DNA from: JOPF133 sp052144935
GTDB taxonomy: Bacteria; Acidobacteriota; Terriglobia; Bryobacterales; Bryobacteraceae
NCBI GenBank assembly: GCA_052144935.1
Contig: JBKQPR010000317.1
Location: 1-24,495, forward strand
Length of the DNA stretch: 24,495 nt
Direction: 5' to 3'
Under the pieces are notes generated by a model. The model saw only the letters and a list, made by a program, of their open reading frames with translations. It made no database searches and had not been told where the DNA came from. Both the position numbers and the translations under genes were made by a program. Positions 14,189-22,837 of the stretch are shown here, piece by piece (position 1 is the first letter of the stretch; every line of letters starts with the position of its first letter).

Positions 14189-15681
14189 CAGCCAAACGAA
14201 AGAAACTGAGGGCAGCCGGATCGATCGTCGCTAGGTTCGGGACTAGCAGCCTTGTCTCGGCGTTCTTCTTCTTGGGGATTCCGGTGACGCTGGCGCAGTC
14301 CGCGGGAACGTTCGCACCGACCGGCAGCATGACTACCCCGCGCGAAGGGTATACCGCCACGCTGCTTCCGAGTGGCAAGGTCCTCATCGCTGGCGGCTAC
14401 CCTCCATACAATGACTATGATCTTGCCAGCGCCGAACTCTACGACCCCGCCACCGGGACGTTCGCCGCCACGGGCGATATGACTGCGGGCCACAGTAACC
14501 ATTCGGCCGCCTTGCTCCCGAACGGAAAGGTTTTGATCGTCGGCGGCACCGGACGCGGTTTTCCCCCATCGCCTCCTCAATTTCCGCCCGCCGAGCTTTA
14601 CGACCCTTCCACGGGAACATTTTCCATTACCGGAGACACGGTTGAGACAGATAGCGGAGGCGCGGCCATTCTCCTGGCGAACGGCACAGTCTTAATCGCC
14701 CACGACTATGTGGCACTCTCGCCCGCTCCCGCGCACATCCCCGCTACCGCAGAAATCTATGATCCGGTCACAGGAACGTTCTCGTCCATAGGAAACCAAC
14801 TGGTGGGTGGGGACCAGGCTGCGTTGCTCGCCGACGGGCGAGTCTTGTTCGTCATTTGCTGCACGGCGGATCAAGTCTATGACCCCGCAAGCGGCACGTT
14901 CGCTTTTACCGGCGCCATGACGGGCGTATTTGAGGACGGCTTCGCGTCAGCCATGCCGGCGACGGGCAAGTTTCTGGTTACCGGAGGTTATTCGGAAATA
15001 GGTGGCGGCATCAGCGCCGGCGCGTGCCTGTACGATTCCACCACAGGGACCTTCGTCGCCACGGGAAACATGAATACCGCCCGGTACTACCACACGGCCA
15101 CGGCGCTCGGCGACGGAACCGTGCTGGTGGCGGGAGGTACGGTGGACTCTCTCGTTTGGACCGCGACCGCCAGCGCGGAAATCTATGATCCTGCCGCGGG
15201 TATATTTTCCCCCACCGGCGATATGACGACAGGCCGCATCAATCACACGGCCACCCTACTCCTGGATGGCACGGTGTTGATCCTTGGCGGGGATAACAGC
15301 ATGAGCAGCGCGGAAATCTATCATCCCGCGCAGCCGGTGCCCGCGCCCGTGTTGTTCTCCGTTGGAGGCGATGCGCAAGACCAGGGCGCTATCTGGCACG
15401 CGAGCACAGGAGAGATCGCCTCGGCCGCCAATCCAGCCGTTGCCGGAGAGGCCTTGGCCATGTACACCACCAGCCTGGTTCCGGGCGGCGCGATTCCGCC
15501 TCAAGTCGCCGTCGGTGGCCGGCTCGGCGAGATTCTGTACTTCGGCGACGCTCCGGGGTACCCGGGCTATTACCAGGTGAACTTCGGGGTGCCCGACGGC
15601 GTATCGCCCGGGGCGGCCGTATCGGTGCATCTGACCTATCTCGGACGGCCGAGCAATGAGGTCACGATCGGAGTGCAGTAA
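14185..15681 (+). CDS. Exported kelch-repeat protein with Solibacter C-terminal domain
   Basis: 498 aa. A basic start and a hydrophobic stretch ending in TLAQS (about 38) give a signal peptide. Seven kelch-type repeats follow, each with HTATLLPDGKVLIAGG-like and AELYDPATGTF-like strands (the latter at about 83, 136, 189, 230, 281, 332 and 376), enough for a seven-bladed propeller. Residues about 385-498 carry a domain with QVAVGGRLGEILYFGDAPGY, YYQVNFGVPDG and LGRPSNEV. This is the pattern of TIGR03437, a C-terminal domain of Solibacter-type exported proteins. AAGGA precedes the ATG by 7 bases. The start overlaps the TGA of the cryptic frame, and the BNR gene starts 3 bp after its stop. It is probably secreted or surface-bound, with an unknown ligand. 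A shortened relative lies at 17760-18368. Confidence 0.88.
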   Translation: MTAKRKKLRAAGSIVARFGTSSLVSAFFFLGIPVTLAQSAGTFAPTGSMTTPREGYTATLLPSGKVLIAGGYPPYNDYDLASAELYDPATGTFAATGDMTAGHSNHSAALLPNGKVLIVGGTGRGFPPSPPQFPPAELYDPSTGTFSITGDTVETDSGGAAILLANGTVLIAHDYVALSPAPAHIPATAEIYDPVTGTFSSIGNQLVGGDQAALLADGRVLFVICCTADQVYDPASGTFAFTGAMTGVFEDGFASAMPATGKFLVTGGYSEIGGGISAGACLYDSTTGTFVATGNMNTARYYHTATALGDGTVLVAGGTVDSLVWTATASAEIYDPAAGIFSPTGDMTTGRINHTATLLLDGTVLILGGDNSMSSAEIYHPAQPVPAPVLFSVGGDAQDQGAIWHASTGEIASAANPAVAGEALAMYTTSLVPGGAIPPQVAVGGRLGEILYFGDAPGYPGYYQVNFGVPDGVSPGAAVSVHLTYLGRPSNEVTIGVQ

Positions 15682-15684
15682 CAT

Positions 15685-17763
15685 ATGCGAACGTTGTGTG
15701 CCTTGCTTGCCGTTTTCTCGGTTGCGCCGTTGACGGCGGACGACCACGTCTGGACCAGACTGGGGCCGCCGAATGGAGCCGTTACCGCCCTCGCGGCCGA
15801 CCCGCAGACTCCGGGCGCCGTCTACGCCGCGTCCGCCGCCGGTCTCTTTCACACTTCCGACCAAGGCGCAACCTGGAATGCCGTCATCCCGGGCCCGCCT
15901 TGCTGCCTGGCCACGCTGCTCTCCGACCCGCTGAATCAGGGCGTCCTGTACGGGCTGACTCTGAATCGCCAGATTCTCAAGAGCACGGATGCCGGCGCCG
16001 ACTGGTCGCCCACGGGCGCAGGTCTCCCCACGGGCGCAGACGGCCGCTATGCTGTGAGCGCCTTCACGATCGATCCGATCAATCCTTCGACGCTCTACGC
16101 CGGCAACGCGCTCCCTGGAGCCGGCGTCTTCGTTTCGTCCGATGGCGCGGCTACCTGGAGCGCCGCGGGTTCCGGCCTGCCGGATGCGGCGGTAACCGCC
16201 CTGGCTGCCGATCCGCAAAATCCCGGCACGCTCTATGCGGGCCTCCAAATGGGCGGCATCTTCAAGAGCGCCGATGGCGGCGCCACCTGGAACGCGGTCA
16301 ATTCCGGGCTGCCTTCCGACATTACCCTGGGCTATGAGTCCGTTTCCCTCCTGGCGATCGCTCCGGACGCCGTGTTCGCGGCAGGCAGCCTCTACGGCAT
16401 TTATAAGACCACGGACGCCGGAGCCCACTGGACGGACGTGGGCTTCCCGTTCTTCGCCGTGCTCTCGCTCGCCATCGACCCTCGTACTCCCGGCGCTCTC
16501 TATGCCGGAACCACCAGTGGCATCTACGGCAGCACGGACAGCGGCTCCACCTGGCAAGGACTGGATGTCCGGCAGACCAGCGATCCCGGCGGCTCCTTCG
16601 TGGTCCCTGCCCTGACGATCGATCTTCAGAGTCCGGGCTCGGTCTACGCCGCCTCGACGTACGGCGGAATCCTCCAGTCCAATGACGCCGGCGCCACCTG
16701 GATCACCGTCAATTCCGTGCTGCGGACGGCCTATCCCGCCGGCCGTATGGTGCTGAAGCTCGATCCGCAGACTCCGGACACGGTTTTTGCGGGCACGGAC
16801 TACGGCCTTTTTCAATCCACGGACGCCGGCGCCAACTGGTCCGGCATTAATGGCGGTCTCCCAAGCGGCGGCAAGATTACCGCGCTCGAAATCGACCCCC
16901 AGGATCCCAGCAATGTATACGCGATGTTCGAGCAAACCTATGTCGATCCTGGAGACGATTGCGGCGTCTCCTGCGACGGTGCGCTTTTCAAGAGCACAAA
17001 TGGAGGCGCGTATTGGGGCGTTCCGAACATCGGAGTGACCGGATCCCGCCTCTATACCTCAGCGACCGCACTGGCGCTCGATCCGCAGAATCCCGCCACG
17101 ATTTACACGGCCGGATCTTACGACGTGCCTGCCCCGAAAGGCAGCGGCGTCGGCCTATTGAAAAGCGCGAACGGCGGAGCGAATTGGTCGCTGGTGAACT
17201 CGGGCCTCCCCGATCCCACGGTCTATCAGAGCGTCTATTACACTACCTTGCTGGTCGCCCCAAGCAGTTCCGCCACGGTGTACGCAGGGAGCGGACGTCA
17301 AGGGTCATTGTCGGGGAGCGCGGTCTTCCTGAGCACGAGCGGGGGCTTTAGCTGGAGAAACGCCGGCCTGTCCGGGCACTCCTATGTGGACGTCCTGGCG
17401 ATCGACCCGCAGAATCCGGCCAGCGTCTTTGCCCGGGCCACCGACAATCTCGGTTTTCCAGGACAGAGCAGTTCTCTCTTCCAGACCACCGACGGAGGGA
17501 GCACCTGGAACCCCGTCGGCGGAATTTCGGCGAATATCGGCGCCGTGGTGTTCGACCCGCAAGATTCCAGCACCGTGTATGCAGCGACTGACGGAGGCGT
17601 GTTCCGCAGTCACGACGGCGGGGCCACCTGGGGCGCGCTGAATTGCGGCCTGGCAAGTCTCACCGTAAGCGCACTCGCCGTCAATCCACAAGATAGCAGC
17701 GTCGTCTACGCCGGCACGGCCGATGGCGTGTATTCCATTCACCTGGCTCCGTTGCTCCAATGA
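15685..17763 (+). CDS. Exported BNR/Asp-box repeat beta-propeller protein
   Basis: 692 aa. A signal peptide (MRTLCALLAVFSVAPLTAD) is followed by an all-repeat protein. I count thirteen Asp-box motifs of the form S-x-D-x-G-x-T-W, for example TSDQGATW, STDAGADW, SADGGATW, STDSGSTW, TTDGGSTW and SHDGGATW. They alternate with strands such as ALAADPQNPGTLYAG. Asp-boxes cap blades in sialidase- and sortilin-like propellers, so one ten-bladed or two smaller propellers are possible. The catalytic residues of sialidases are not evident, so binding rather than hydrolysis is more likely. Unlike the kelch genes it has no TIGR03437 domain. GGAG lies 11 bases before the ATG, and the stop overlaps the next start by ATGA. 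It is probably in one transcript with both neighbours. Confidence 0.87.
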   Translation: MRTLCALLAVFSVAPLTADDHVWTRLGPPNGAVTALAADPQTPGAVYAASAAGLFHTSDQGATWNAVIPGPPCCLATLLSDPLNQGVLYGLTLNRQILKSTDAGADWSPTGAGLPTGADGRYAVSAFTIDPINPSTLYAGNALPGAGVFVSSDGAATWSAAGSGLPDAAVTALAADPQNPGTLYAGLQMGGIFKSADGGATWNAVNSGLPSDITLGYESVSLLAIAPDAVFAAGSLYGIYKTTDAGAHWTDVGFPFFAVLSLAIDPRTPGALYAGTTSGIYGSTDSGSTWQGLDVRQTSDPGGSFVVPALTIDLQSPGSVYAASTYGGILQSNDAGATWITVNSVLRTAYPAGRMVLKLDPQTPDTVFAGTDYGLFQSTDAGANWSGINGGLPSGGKITALEIDPQDPSNVYAMFEQTYVDPGDDCGVSCDGALFKSTNGGAYWGVPNIGVTGSRLYTSATALALDPQNPATIYTAGSYDVPAPKGSGVGLLKSANGGANWSLVNSGLPDPTVYQSVYYTTLLVAPSSSATVYAGSGRQGSLSGSAVFLSTSGGFSWRNAGLSGHSYVDVLAIDPQNPASVFARATDNLGFPGQSSSLFQTTDGGSTWNPVGGISANIGAVVFDPQDSSTVYAATDGGVFRSHDGGATWGALNCGLASLTVSALAVNPQDSSVVYAGTADGVYSIHLAPLLQ

Positions 17764-18368
17764 AACAACTCATTGCTCTTGCCTCTCGGGTTGGCGGCGC
17801 CGATACCGCCACCACTCTGCTGCCCGATGGAACCGTCTTGATCGCGGGCAGCGGGTTGGGCGAGCTTTTCGATCCTGCCACCAATGCATTCAGGTCGTCG
17901 ATGCGCATGGTCACGGTCCGCTCCGGCCACACGGCCACGCTGCTTGCCGATGGAACGGTGCTGGTGGCCGGCGGTCAGTTCGCCGCCGGGACCACCGCGG
18001 AGATCTATCAGCCGGTGGTCTTGACTCCGGCGCCGGATTTGTTCTCGCTTTCAGGCGAGGGTCGAGGTCAGGGCACGATCTGGAACGCACAAACCGGACA
18101 GATTGCTTCCACCGGCAACCCTGCTGTGGCCGGAGGTGTTCTGTCAACGTACGCCGCGAATCTACCCGAAGGCGGCGTCATTCCTCCGCGGGTCGCGGTC
18201 GGCGGCTGGCTTGCCGAGATCCTGTATTTCGGCGACGCGCCCGGATATCCGGGCTATTACCAGGTGAACTTCCGCGTGCCCGAGGGCCTATCGCCGGGAG
18301 CGGCCGTACCGGTGCGCCCGACTTATCTCGGGCGCCCCAGCAATGAAGTCACCGTGGCAGTTCAGTGA
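17760..18368 (+). CDS. Short kelch/TIGR03437 protein lacking a signal peptide
   Basis: 202 aa. Only about two kelch repeats remain (TATTLLPDGTVLIAG, HTATLLADGTVLVAGG). A full C-terminal domain follows (RVAVGGWLAEILYFGDAPGY, YYQVNFRVPEG, LGRPSNEVTVAVQ) that closely matches the end of the 498-aa kelch protein. The first 12 residues match neither kelch nor a signal peptide. The ATGA overlap with the BNR stop would allow coupled translation, but without a signal peptide the product would stay inside the cell, where this domain type is not normally found. I read it as the 3' part of a duplicated kelch gene, probably a pseudogene. Confidence 0.65.
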   Translation: MKQLIALASRVGGADTATTLLPDGTVLIAGSGLGELFDPATNAFRSSMRMVTVRSGHTATLLADGTVLVAGGQFAAGTTAEIYQPVVLTPAPDLFSLSGEGRGQGTIWNAQTGQIASTGNPAVAGGVLSTYAANLPEGGVIPPRVAVGGWLAEILYFGDAPGYPGYYQVNFRVPEGLSPGAAVPVRPTYLGRPSNEVTVAVQ

Positions 18369-18710
18369 TTCGGGAGAGAGATGTGAGAACAGGGTTGCTA
18401 CTTCCGCTGCCGTCGCTTTCGTGGCGGGCGTGTTCACGCCAACCGGCAATATGACGGTCACAGAGGATGCGTGGACTAACCAGTCGGCCATTAACAAGCA
18501 ACCTACACGCGCCAGCAATCGCCATTCGACTCTGGCGATGGACGCGGCGGGCGATCTGTTCGTGGCGGAAGAACTGTATCGCGTTCGCGATCCGCGGGGC
18601 GTCGCCATCGACGAACGCGGCAATATCTATGTCGCGGATGCCACCAATAACGCGATCCGCCTGCTCGAGTCACCCGCGGCGCGCAGACGGCCTTCGGCAC
18701 TAAGGAGCCT
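18369..18710 (+). pseudogene. Mosaic debris of kelch and NHL genes
   Basis: No intact gene, but recognisable pieces lie in one frame. VAGVFTPTGNMT matches the beginning of a kelch repeat. LAMDAAGDLFVAEELYRVR matches an inner NHL blade of the next gene (VAMDAAGDLFVADLSRVRE). GVAIDERGNIYVADATNNA followed by IRLLES matches a final NHL blade. The order shows internal deletions that joined parts of at least two genes. Together with the flanking short kelch copy it marks a recombination-prone spot. Confidence 0.65.
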
Positions 18711-18713
18711 ATG

Positions 18714-20849
18714 ATGAACCTAAAAACTCTTGCCATCGCTTTTGTCTTGACATCCAACGTCGCAGTCTTCGGCCAGCAGTTTCAAATCTCCACGGCCGCC
18801 GGCGCGTCTCTGGCGACCACGCCGGTCCCGGCGACCAGCGCCGCACTCGGCCAAGTGCAGGGCCTAACCGTGGATCCGAGCGGCAACGTTTATTTCACCA
18901 ACTTCCTGAGCCTGGTGGGCCGCAATGAGCAGGCGGTGATCCGTCTCAACCCCAATGGAACAATTGTGAGGTTTGCCGGACTTCCCGAGCAAGGCTTCCT
19001 GGGCGACGGCGGTCCTGCGCTTTCGGCGGAGTTCTCCACATCCGGATCGATCGTGGCCGACCGCGCGGGTAACATCTACATGGCCGACACCTACAACAAC
19101 CGGATTCGCAAGATCACGGCGGCGGGCGTGATCACGACCATCGCGGGCACCGGAGCTGGAAGCGACTCGGGGGACGGCGGACCGGCCCTCAGCGCCGCGA
19201 TGAACAGCCCTTCGGTCGTGGCGATGGATGCGGCAGGCGACCTCTTCGTGGCGGATTTATCTCGAGTGCGCGAGATCGCCACGGACGGCGTCATCCACAC
19301 GGTAGCCGGCAACGGAAGCTACGGCTTATCCGGGGATGGCGGACCAGCCGTGAGCGCGCAACTCGGCTATCTGGGAGGCATCGCCATCGACAATGCAGGG
19401 AATCTTTACCTCGCGGATAATTACCAATACTCGGACGACTTCAGCAACCAGAGTTACGCGCGAATTCGCAAGGTAACGCCCGATGGAACCATCAACACCA
19501 TCGCGGGTGGCCCGGCCGGATCATCGGGCGACGGCGGACCGGCGGCGTCCGCGCAATTCAACCAAGTTGGCGCTCTTGCCATCGATCCCTCCGGCAATCT
19601 GTTCATCGTCGATATCTCTTTCATTGCGAATGGTAGCTCCCCCGTGGACAGCGGCGCGATTCGCGAGATCAACACGGCCGGGACGATCTCCACGCTGGTG
19701 GTGAGCTTTTCCGCGCTTCCGTTTCCCAGCATTACCTTCGACTCCGCCGGCAATCTGTACATTTCCGGCAGCGACGCCGTCATCGACAGCTCCCGCATTT
19801 TGAAGGTATCCCCGAACGGAACCATCACGACGCTCGCCGGCAACGGCGTTCCGTGTTGTGGTGGCCCGGCCTGGATCGGGGATGGCGGACCCGCTGCTCA
19901 GGCGATCTTCAACACGCCGACTGCGGTAGCGGCGGACCACTCCGGCAATCTCTACATCGCGGACACGGTTGCGGGGCTGGTTCGGAAGATCGGCTCGAAC
20001 GGAATCGTCAGCACGATCGCGGGCGTGGGAGGAGCGGGACCGGTGACCGATAACATCGCGGCAACTTCGGCGTTCCTCTTTTACCCTTCCGGACTCGCGC
20101 TCGACGATTCGGGGAATCTCTATCTGGCGGATTGCGGCGACGGGCGCATTCGCAGGATCGACCCCTCGGGAGTCATTACGACAGTGGCAGGAGCGGGAAC
20201 GGCGGGACGCCCCGGGTATTCGGGCGACGGCGGTCCCGCGGCGCAGGCGCTATTGTCGTGGCCCAAGGACGTCGCCCTCGACCATTCCGGCAACATGTAC
20301 ATTGCCGATACCGGCAACAGCCGCATCCGCAAAGTGGACGCGAACGGAGTCATCACCACCATCGCGGGAACGGGAATCGCGGGATTCAGCGGCGATCAGG
20401 GCCCGGCGATTGCGGCGCAACTCAATCTGCCCACTGGAGTGGCCGTCGATAACTCGGGCAATGTGTACGTGACCGATACAGGCAATTTCCGCATCCGCAA
20501 GATCGCACCGGACGGCACGGTGACAACCCTGGCAGGCACGGGTACGCAGGGCTTCTCGGGCGATGGAGGGCTGGCGATTTTGGCGCAGCTCGGCGGGCCG
20601 CTGGGGATCAAGCTGGATTCAAGCGGCAATCTGTACGTCGCGGATGGAACTGCGGTGCGCCTGATTTCACCGGCCGGCATGATCAGCACCGTCGCGGGCA
20701 CGGGCATGCCCGGCTACACCGGCGATGGCGGCCCGGCGACCGCGGCCGAACTTACCGCGTGGGGCCTCGGGTTCGACAGCGCGGGAGATCTCTACGTGAC
20801 GGACCCGTTGAACAATGTGATCCGGCTGCTCAAGCCAAGCGGCCAATAG
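18714..20849 (+). CDS. Exported multi-NHL-repeat protein
   Basis: 711 aa. AAGGAG (18702-18707) is followed by two ATG codons at 18711 and 18714; the second has the better 6-base spacing. A signal peptide is present (hydrophobic TLAIAFVLTSNVAVFGQQ). The rest is about ten NHL units of roughly 55-65 residues. Each contains a blade such as GNLYIADTGNSRIRKVDANG followed by ITTIAGTG and a GFSGDGGPA spacer. This matches the large acidobacterial NHL proteins, which are presumed secreted and to bind carbohydrate, protein or nucleic acid; the ligand is unknown. It ends at NNVIRLLKPSGQ, directly after the last blade, without the TIGR03437 domain that often follows. It could therefore be a natural short form or a truncated one. 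No other gene follows for 620 bp. Confidence 0.88.
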   Translation: MNLKTLAIAFVLTSNVAVFGQQFQISTAAGASLATTPVPATSAALGQVQGLTVDPSGNVYFTNFLSLVGRNEQAVIRLNPNGTIVRFAGLPEQGFLGDGGPALSAEFSTSGSIVADRAGNIYMADTYNNRIRKITAAGVITTIAGTGAGSDSGDGGPALSAAMNSPSVVAMDAAGDLFVADLSRVREIATDGVIHTVAGNGSYGLSGDGGPAVSAQLGYLGGIAIDNAGNLYLADNYQYSDDFSNQSYARIRKVTPDGTINTIAGGPAGSSGDGGPAASAQFNQVGALAIDPSGNLFIVDISFIANGSSPVDSGAIREINTAGTISTLVVSFSALPFPSITFDSAGNLYISGSDAVIDSSRILKVSPNGTITTLAGNGVPCCGGPAWIGDGGPAAQAIFNTPTAVAADHSGNLYIADTVAGLVRKIGSNGIVSTIAGVGGAGPVTDNIAATSAFLFYPSGLALDDSGNLYLADCGDGRIRRIDPSGVITTVAGAGTAGRPGYSGDGGPAAQALLSWPKDVALDHSGNMYIADTGNSRIRKVDANGVITTIAGTGIAGFSGDQGPAIAAQLNLPTGVAVDNSGNVYVTDTGNFRIRKIAPDGTVTTLAGTGTQGFSGDGGLAILAQLGGPLGIKLDSSGNLYVADGTAVRLISPAGMISTVAGTGMPGYTGDGGPATAAELTAWGLGFDSAGDLYVTDPLNNVIRLLKPSGQ

Positions 20850-21470
20850 AGCGTTCGACTCACATTGCATTTTTTCGTTCTTGACCGGACGCGGGCAGCT
20901 TCGGCGCCGACCCCAGGGAAACTCCGTACCCTACCGGCCAGGAGTTTTCGGCAGCCTGAGGCCGCGTGACGTTTGCTTGTCTACCAATGGAGCCGGATTT
21001 CACGCGGCCTACGAGCCAGTAGCCTGGCCGCAGCAGCGCGCTCTGTTTAGCCGCGTGTGTCTTCCCAACTTGCGAGTCCGGGATCGTATCCCACGCGCGA
21101 GAGCTGGGAGAGCTTGGTGCAGCCTCTGCTCCATTTTGCGGTCGCGGCGGTGGCGCCGGTAGCGGGCGAGCGGCATGGCGTCATTCTACGACAGCTTGCC
21201 CGATTTCGTCCGATGAATTTTGGGAGACGGGTGTGCCCGTGGCTCAGGTGGCCCCAGCATCTCGTGTGTGGAGGCCCTCGTTGACGCAAGGCATAGTCCC
21301 CCTCCCTGGCGAACCTGAGTCAAGAGAATACCCATCTTTTGGGATTGGCAAGAGGGCCGGGTCCGGAGGTCGGGCGCGGGATGGCAAGAGGGCCGGGTTA
21401 GGGGCAGCCGCAGGCCGGCACCTAGCCGCGTTTGGGCAGGCCGGTGTTGGTAAGATAGCCGGGTTGGAGG
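20850..21470. other. 620-bp intergenic region
   Basis: I can support no gene. Short open frames on both strands lack start signals and family resemblance. The last 125 bp hold a second cluster of the GGCAAGAGGGCCGGG repeat (listed separately). No terminator with a clear stem and T-run was found after the NHL gene, although TTTTTT occurs at 20870-20875 without a preceding stem. Confidence 0.5.
21347..21467. repeat. Second cluster of the GGCAAGAGGGCCGGG repeat
   Basis: GGCAAGAGGGCCGGGT occurs twice exactly (about 21347 and 21383), 36 bp apart. A diverged unit, GGTAAGATAGCCGGGTT, lies at about 21450. The unit matches those at 10796-10988, more than 10 kb away and in the same orientation, so it is a dispersed family. 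The last unit ends a few bases before the cupin start codon and may overlap its 5' leader. Confidence 0.7.
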
Positions 21471-21842
21471 ATGCAAGGATTGCCGACACTCATCCACACG
21501 CCCACGCGGATCGCGCCCGCGGGGAACAAACCTAAATCGATCGACGAATACATCGGCCGGGTCAACTCGCAAACTGCGGAAGCCAGCATTGCCCATATGC
21601 GCAGCCCCAGTGGCTGGCAGGAGCCGGGGCAAACGCCCGAGTTCGATGAGTTCACGGTGGTCCTCGGAGGCGTGCTGCGAGTCGAGCACGCCGCGGGAGC
21701 CATGGAAGTCCGAGCCGGTCAAGCCGTCATCGCCCACCGTGGCGAGTGGGTTCGGTACAGCACACCCGGCCCCGATGGCGCCGAGTATATCGCCGTGTGC
21801 ATCCCGGCGTTCTCGCCCGGGACCGTGCACCGCGACGAATGA
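21471..21842 (+). CDS. Small cupin-like protein
   Basis: 123 aa, a single beta-barrel domain. The core is EPGQTPEFDEFTVVLGGVLR, then VRAGQAVIAHRGEWVRY and AEYIAVCIPAFSPGTVHRDE, typical of one-domain cupins (cupin_2 type). The classical metal-binding HxH of motif 1 is replaced by acidic residues (EFDEF), so a standard metal-dependent role is doubtful; it may bind a small ligand. The ATG at 21471 has GGAG almost touching it. A TTG at 21480 with AAGGA just ahead is a possible alternative. It is probably cytoplasmic. It converges on the PilZ gene with 28 bp between. Confidence 0.82.
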   Translation: MQGLPTLIHTPTRIAPAGNKPKSIDEYIGRVNSQTAEASIAHMRSPSGWQEPGQTPEFDEFTVVLGGVLRVEHAAGAMEVRAGQAVIAHRGEWVRYSTPGPDGAEYIAVCIPAFSPGTVHRDE

Positions 21843-21850
21843 GCCTACGG

Positions 21851-21876
21851 CTAGTTCCTAGTGCTAGTTCCTAGTG
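21851..21876. repeat. 13-bp tandem repeat at the convergent gene boundary
   Basis: CTAGTTCCTAGTG occurs twice in tandem without mismatch. The second copy contains the stop codon of the PilZ gene (minus strand). This is probably a small duplication. Confidence 0.8.
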
Positions 21877-22248
21877 CGGGAGGTTCCGCATCAGGCCGCT
21901 GGCGCCGCGCGTTCTGAACTCATACCGTTCAATGCGCACCGCCGCCAGGTTGGCTTCCGAGCGCACCACACGGCCCATGGCGACGAACTTCAAGGGACAG
22001 GTGCCCCCCAAACGGGCCGGCCAGTTCACCGCAAGCTCCACCATACGCCCCATCGGCAACTGCTCCTCAGTGGTGAAGAGAATTCCTCCGCTGCCGATGT
22101 TGAGCGTTTCCCCGGTGCCGACGGTCTTGGGCTCCTTCGCCTGAATTACCCTGTACTTGACTTCCTCACGCACGGGATAGCGGCTCTTGCCCCGGCGGTC
22201 CGGAAAGTCTCCGGTATTTGCTGTCATGTCCACTATGCCTGCTTGCAT
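21871..22248 (-). CDS. PilZ-domain protein (cyclic-di-GMP binding)
   Basis: 125 aa from the ATG at 22248, which has AAGGAG 3 bases upstream. A GTG at 22284 would add 12 residues but lacks such a site. Both c-di-GMP-binding motifs are visible: the RxxxR box in DRRGKSRYPV (about 18-23) and the (D/N)xSxxG box in NIGSGGILF (about 50-55). The barrel continues to VVRSEANLAAVRIERYEF. Single-domain PilZ proteins bind c-di-GMP and act on partner proteins in motility, exopolysaccharide production or other surface processes; the partner here is unknown. There is no signal peptide, so it is cytoplasmic. Confidence 0.9.
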   Translation of the reverse strand: MQAGIVDMTANTGDFPDRRGKSRYPVREEVKYRVIQAKEPKTVGTGETLNIGSGGILFTTEEQLPMGRMVELAVNWPARLGGTCPLKFVAMGRVVRSEANLAAVRIERYEFRTRGASGLMRNLPH

Positions 22249-22483
22249 GTTCTCCTTATCGTGCGAAAACATCATCTTTGGCACAATAGCCTGAAAGCTT
22301 CAAAAAGGCGCTTTAATTAGGTGGTACTTTGGTTCCAGAAACTCGGGTATCCTACCTAGCTCTCGCTAAACTATCACATAAAAGAACTAAAGCAAATAGA
22401 ACCGCGTGACGCAATTTACCGCGATATCGGTTTGCTGGCCGTCGCGAGGTGGTTTGGCACTCTCGCAGCCTCCATCCGGTCGA
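22249..22483. other. Upstream region of the PilZ gene, AT-richer
   Basis: No gene is seen. The first part must contain the PilZ promoter, but I cannot point to a clear -35/-10 pair. The composition shifts to AT-rich between about 22290 and 22400. Confidence 0.4.
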
Positions 22484-22672
22484 TTCGTTACGTAACGCGG
22501 CCATCGGGTCGAGCCTGGCGGCCCGGCGAGCCGGCAGCAGACAGGCCAGGAACGCGGCGGCGCCCAGAACCGTAACCACATCGAGGATCGCCAACGGATC
22601 GGTCACCGGAACCTGAAAGACCTGGCTTTCGAGAATCCGGCCGGGCAGAAAGCAGGAGTTCGTCAATTGCCG
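22484..22672 (-). pseudogene. 3' remnant of a MacB/FtsX-type ABC transporter permease
   Basis: A minus-strand stretch reads RILESQVFQVPVTDPLAILD, followed by VVTVLGAAAFLACLLPARRA and ARLDPMAALRNE. This is the last membrane helix and the standard C-terminal end of FtsX/MacB-like permeases, including the acidobacterial ADOP group. Those proteins run to 400-800 aa; only about the last 60 residues remain. The frame then continues into unrelated sequence rather than stopping after LRNE. There is no start codon context or N-terminal domain. I regard it as a gene fragment left by deletion. Confidence 0.75.
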
Positions 22673-22837
22673 TCCCAACAGCGAGGCCCCCCGGAATGAG
22701 AAATACACCGGAACCGTGTTTTCCAGCGTTGTTGAATGCGCAGAAGTGAGCCGGCATCGTGCCGACATCATGTGAGACGAGCGCCCGTTGGCGCGACGCT
22801 TTCGCGCCGCACAATCCGCGCGGCGGCGCGGCGAGGC

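Noticed and set aside
15256..16935. Long minus-strand open frame (559 codons) opposite the kelch and BNR genes
   Set aside because: It is antisense to two genes with clear signal peptides and repeats. Its translation is Gly/Arg/Ala-rich with no family pattern; it is a by-product of high GC codon use.
20866..20880. Terminator after the 711-aa NHL gene
   Set aside because: A T-run is present but no stable stem precedes it.
21176..21217. Mini-ORF encoding MASFYDSLPDFVR
   Set aside because: It looks protein-like but is only 13 codons without a ribosome binding site; more likely chance or a remnant.
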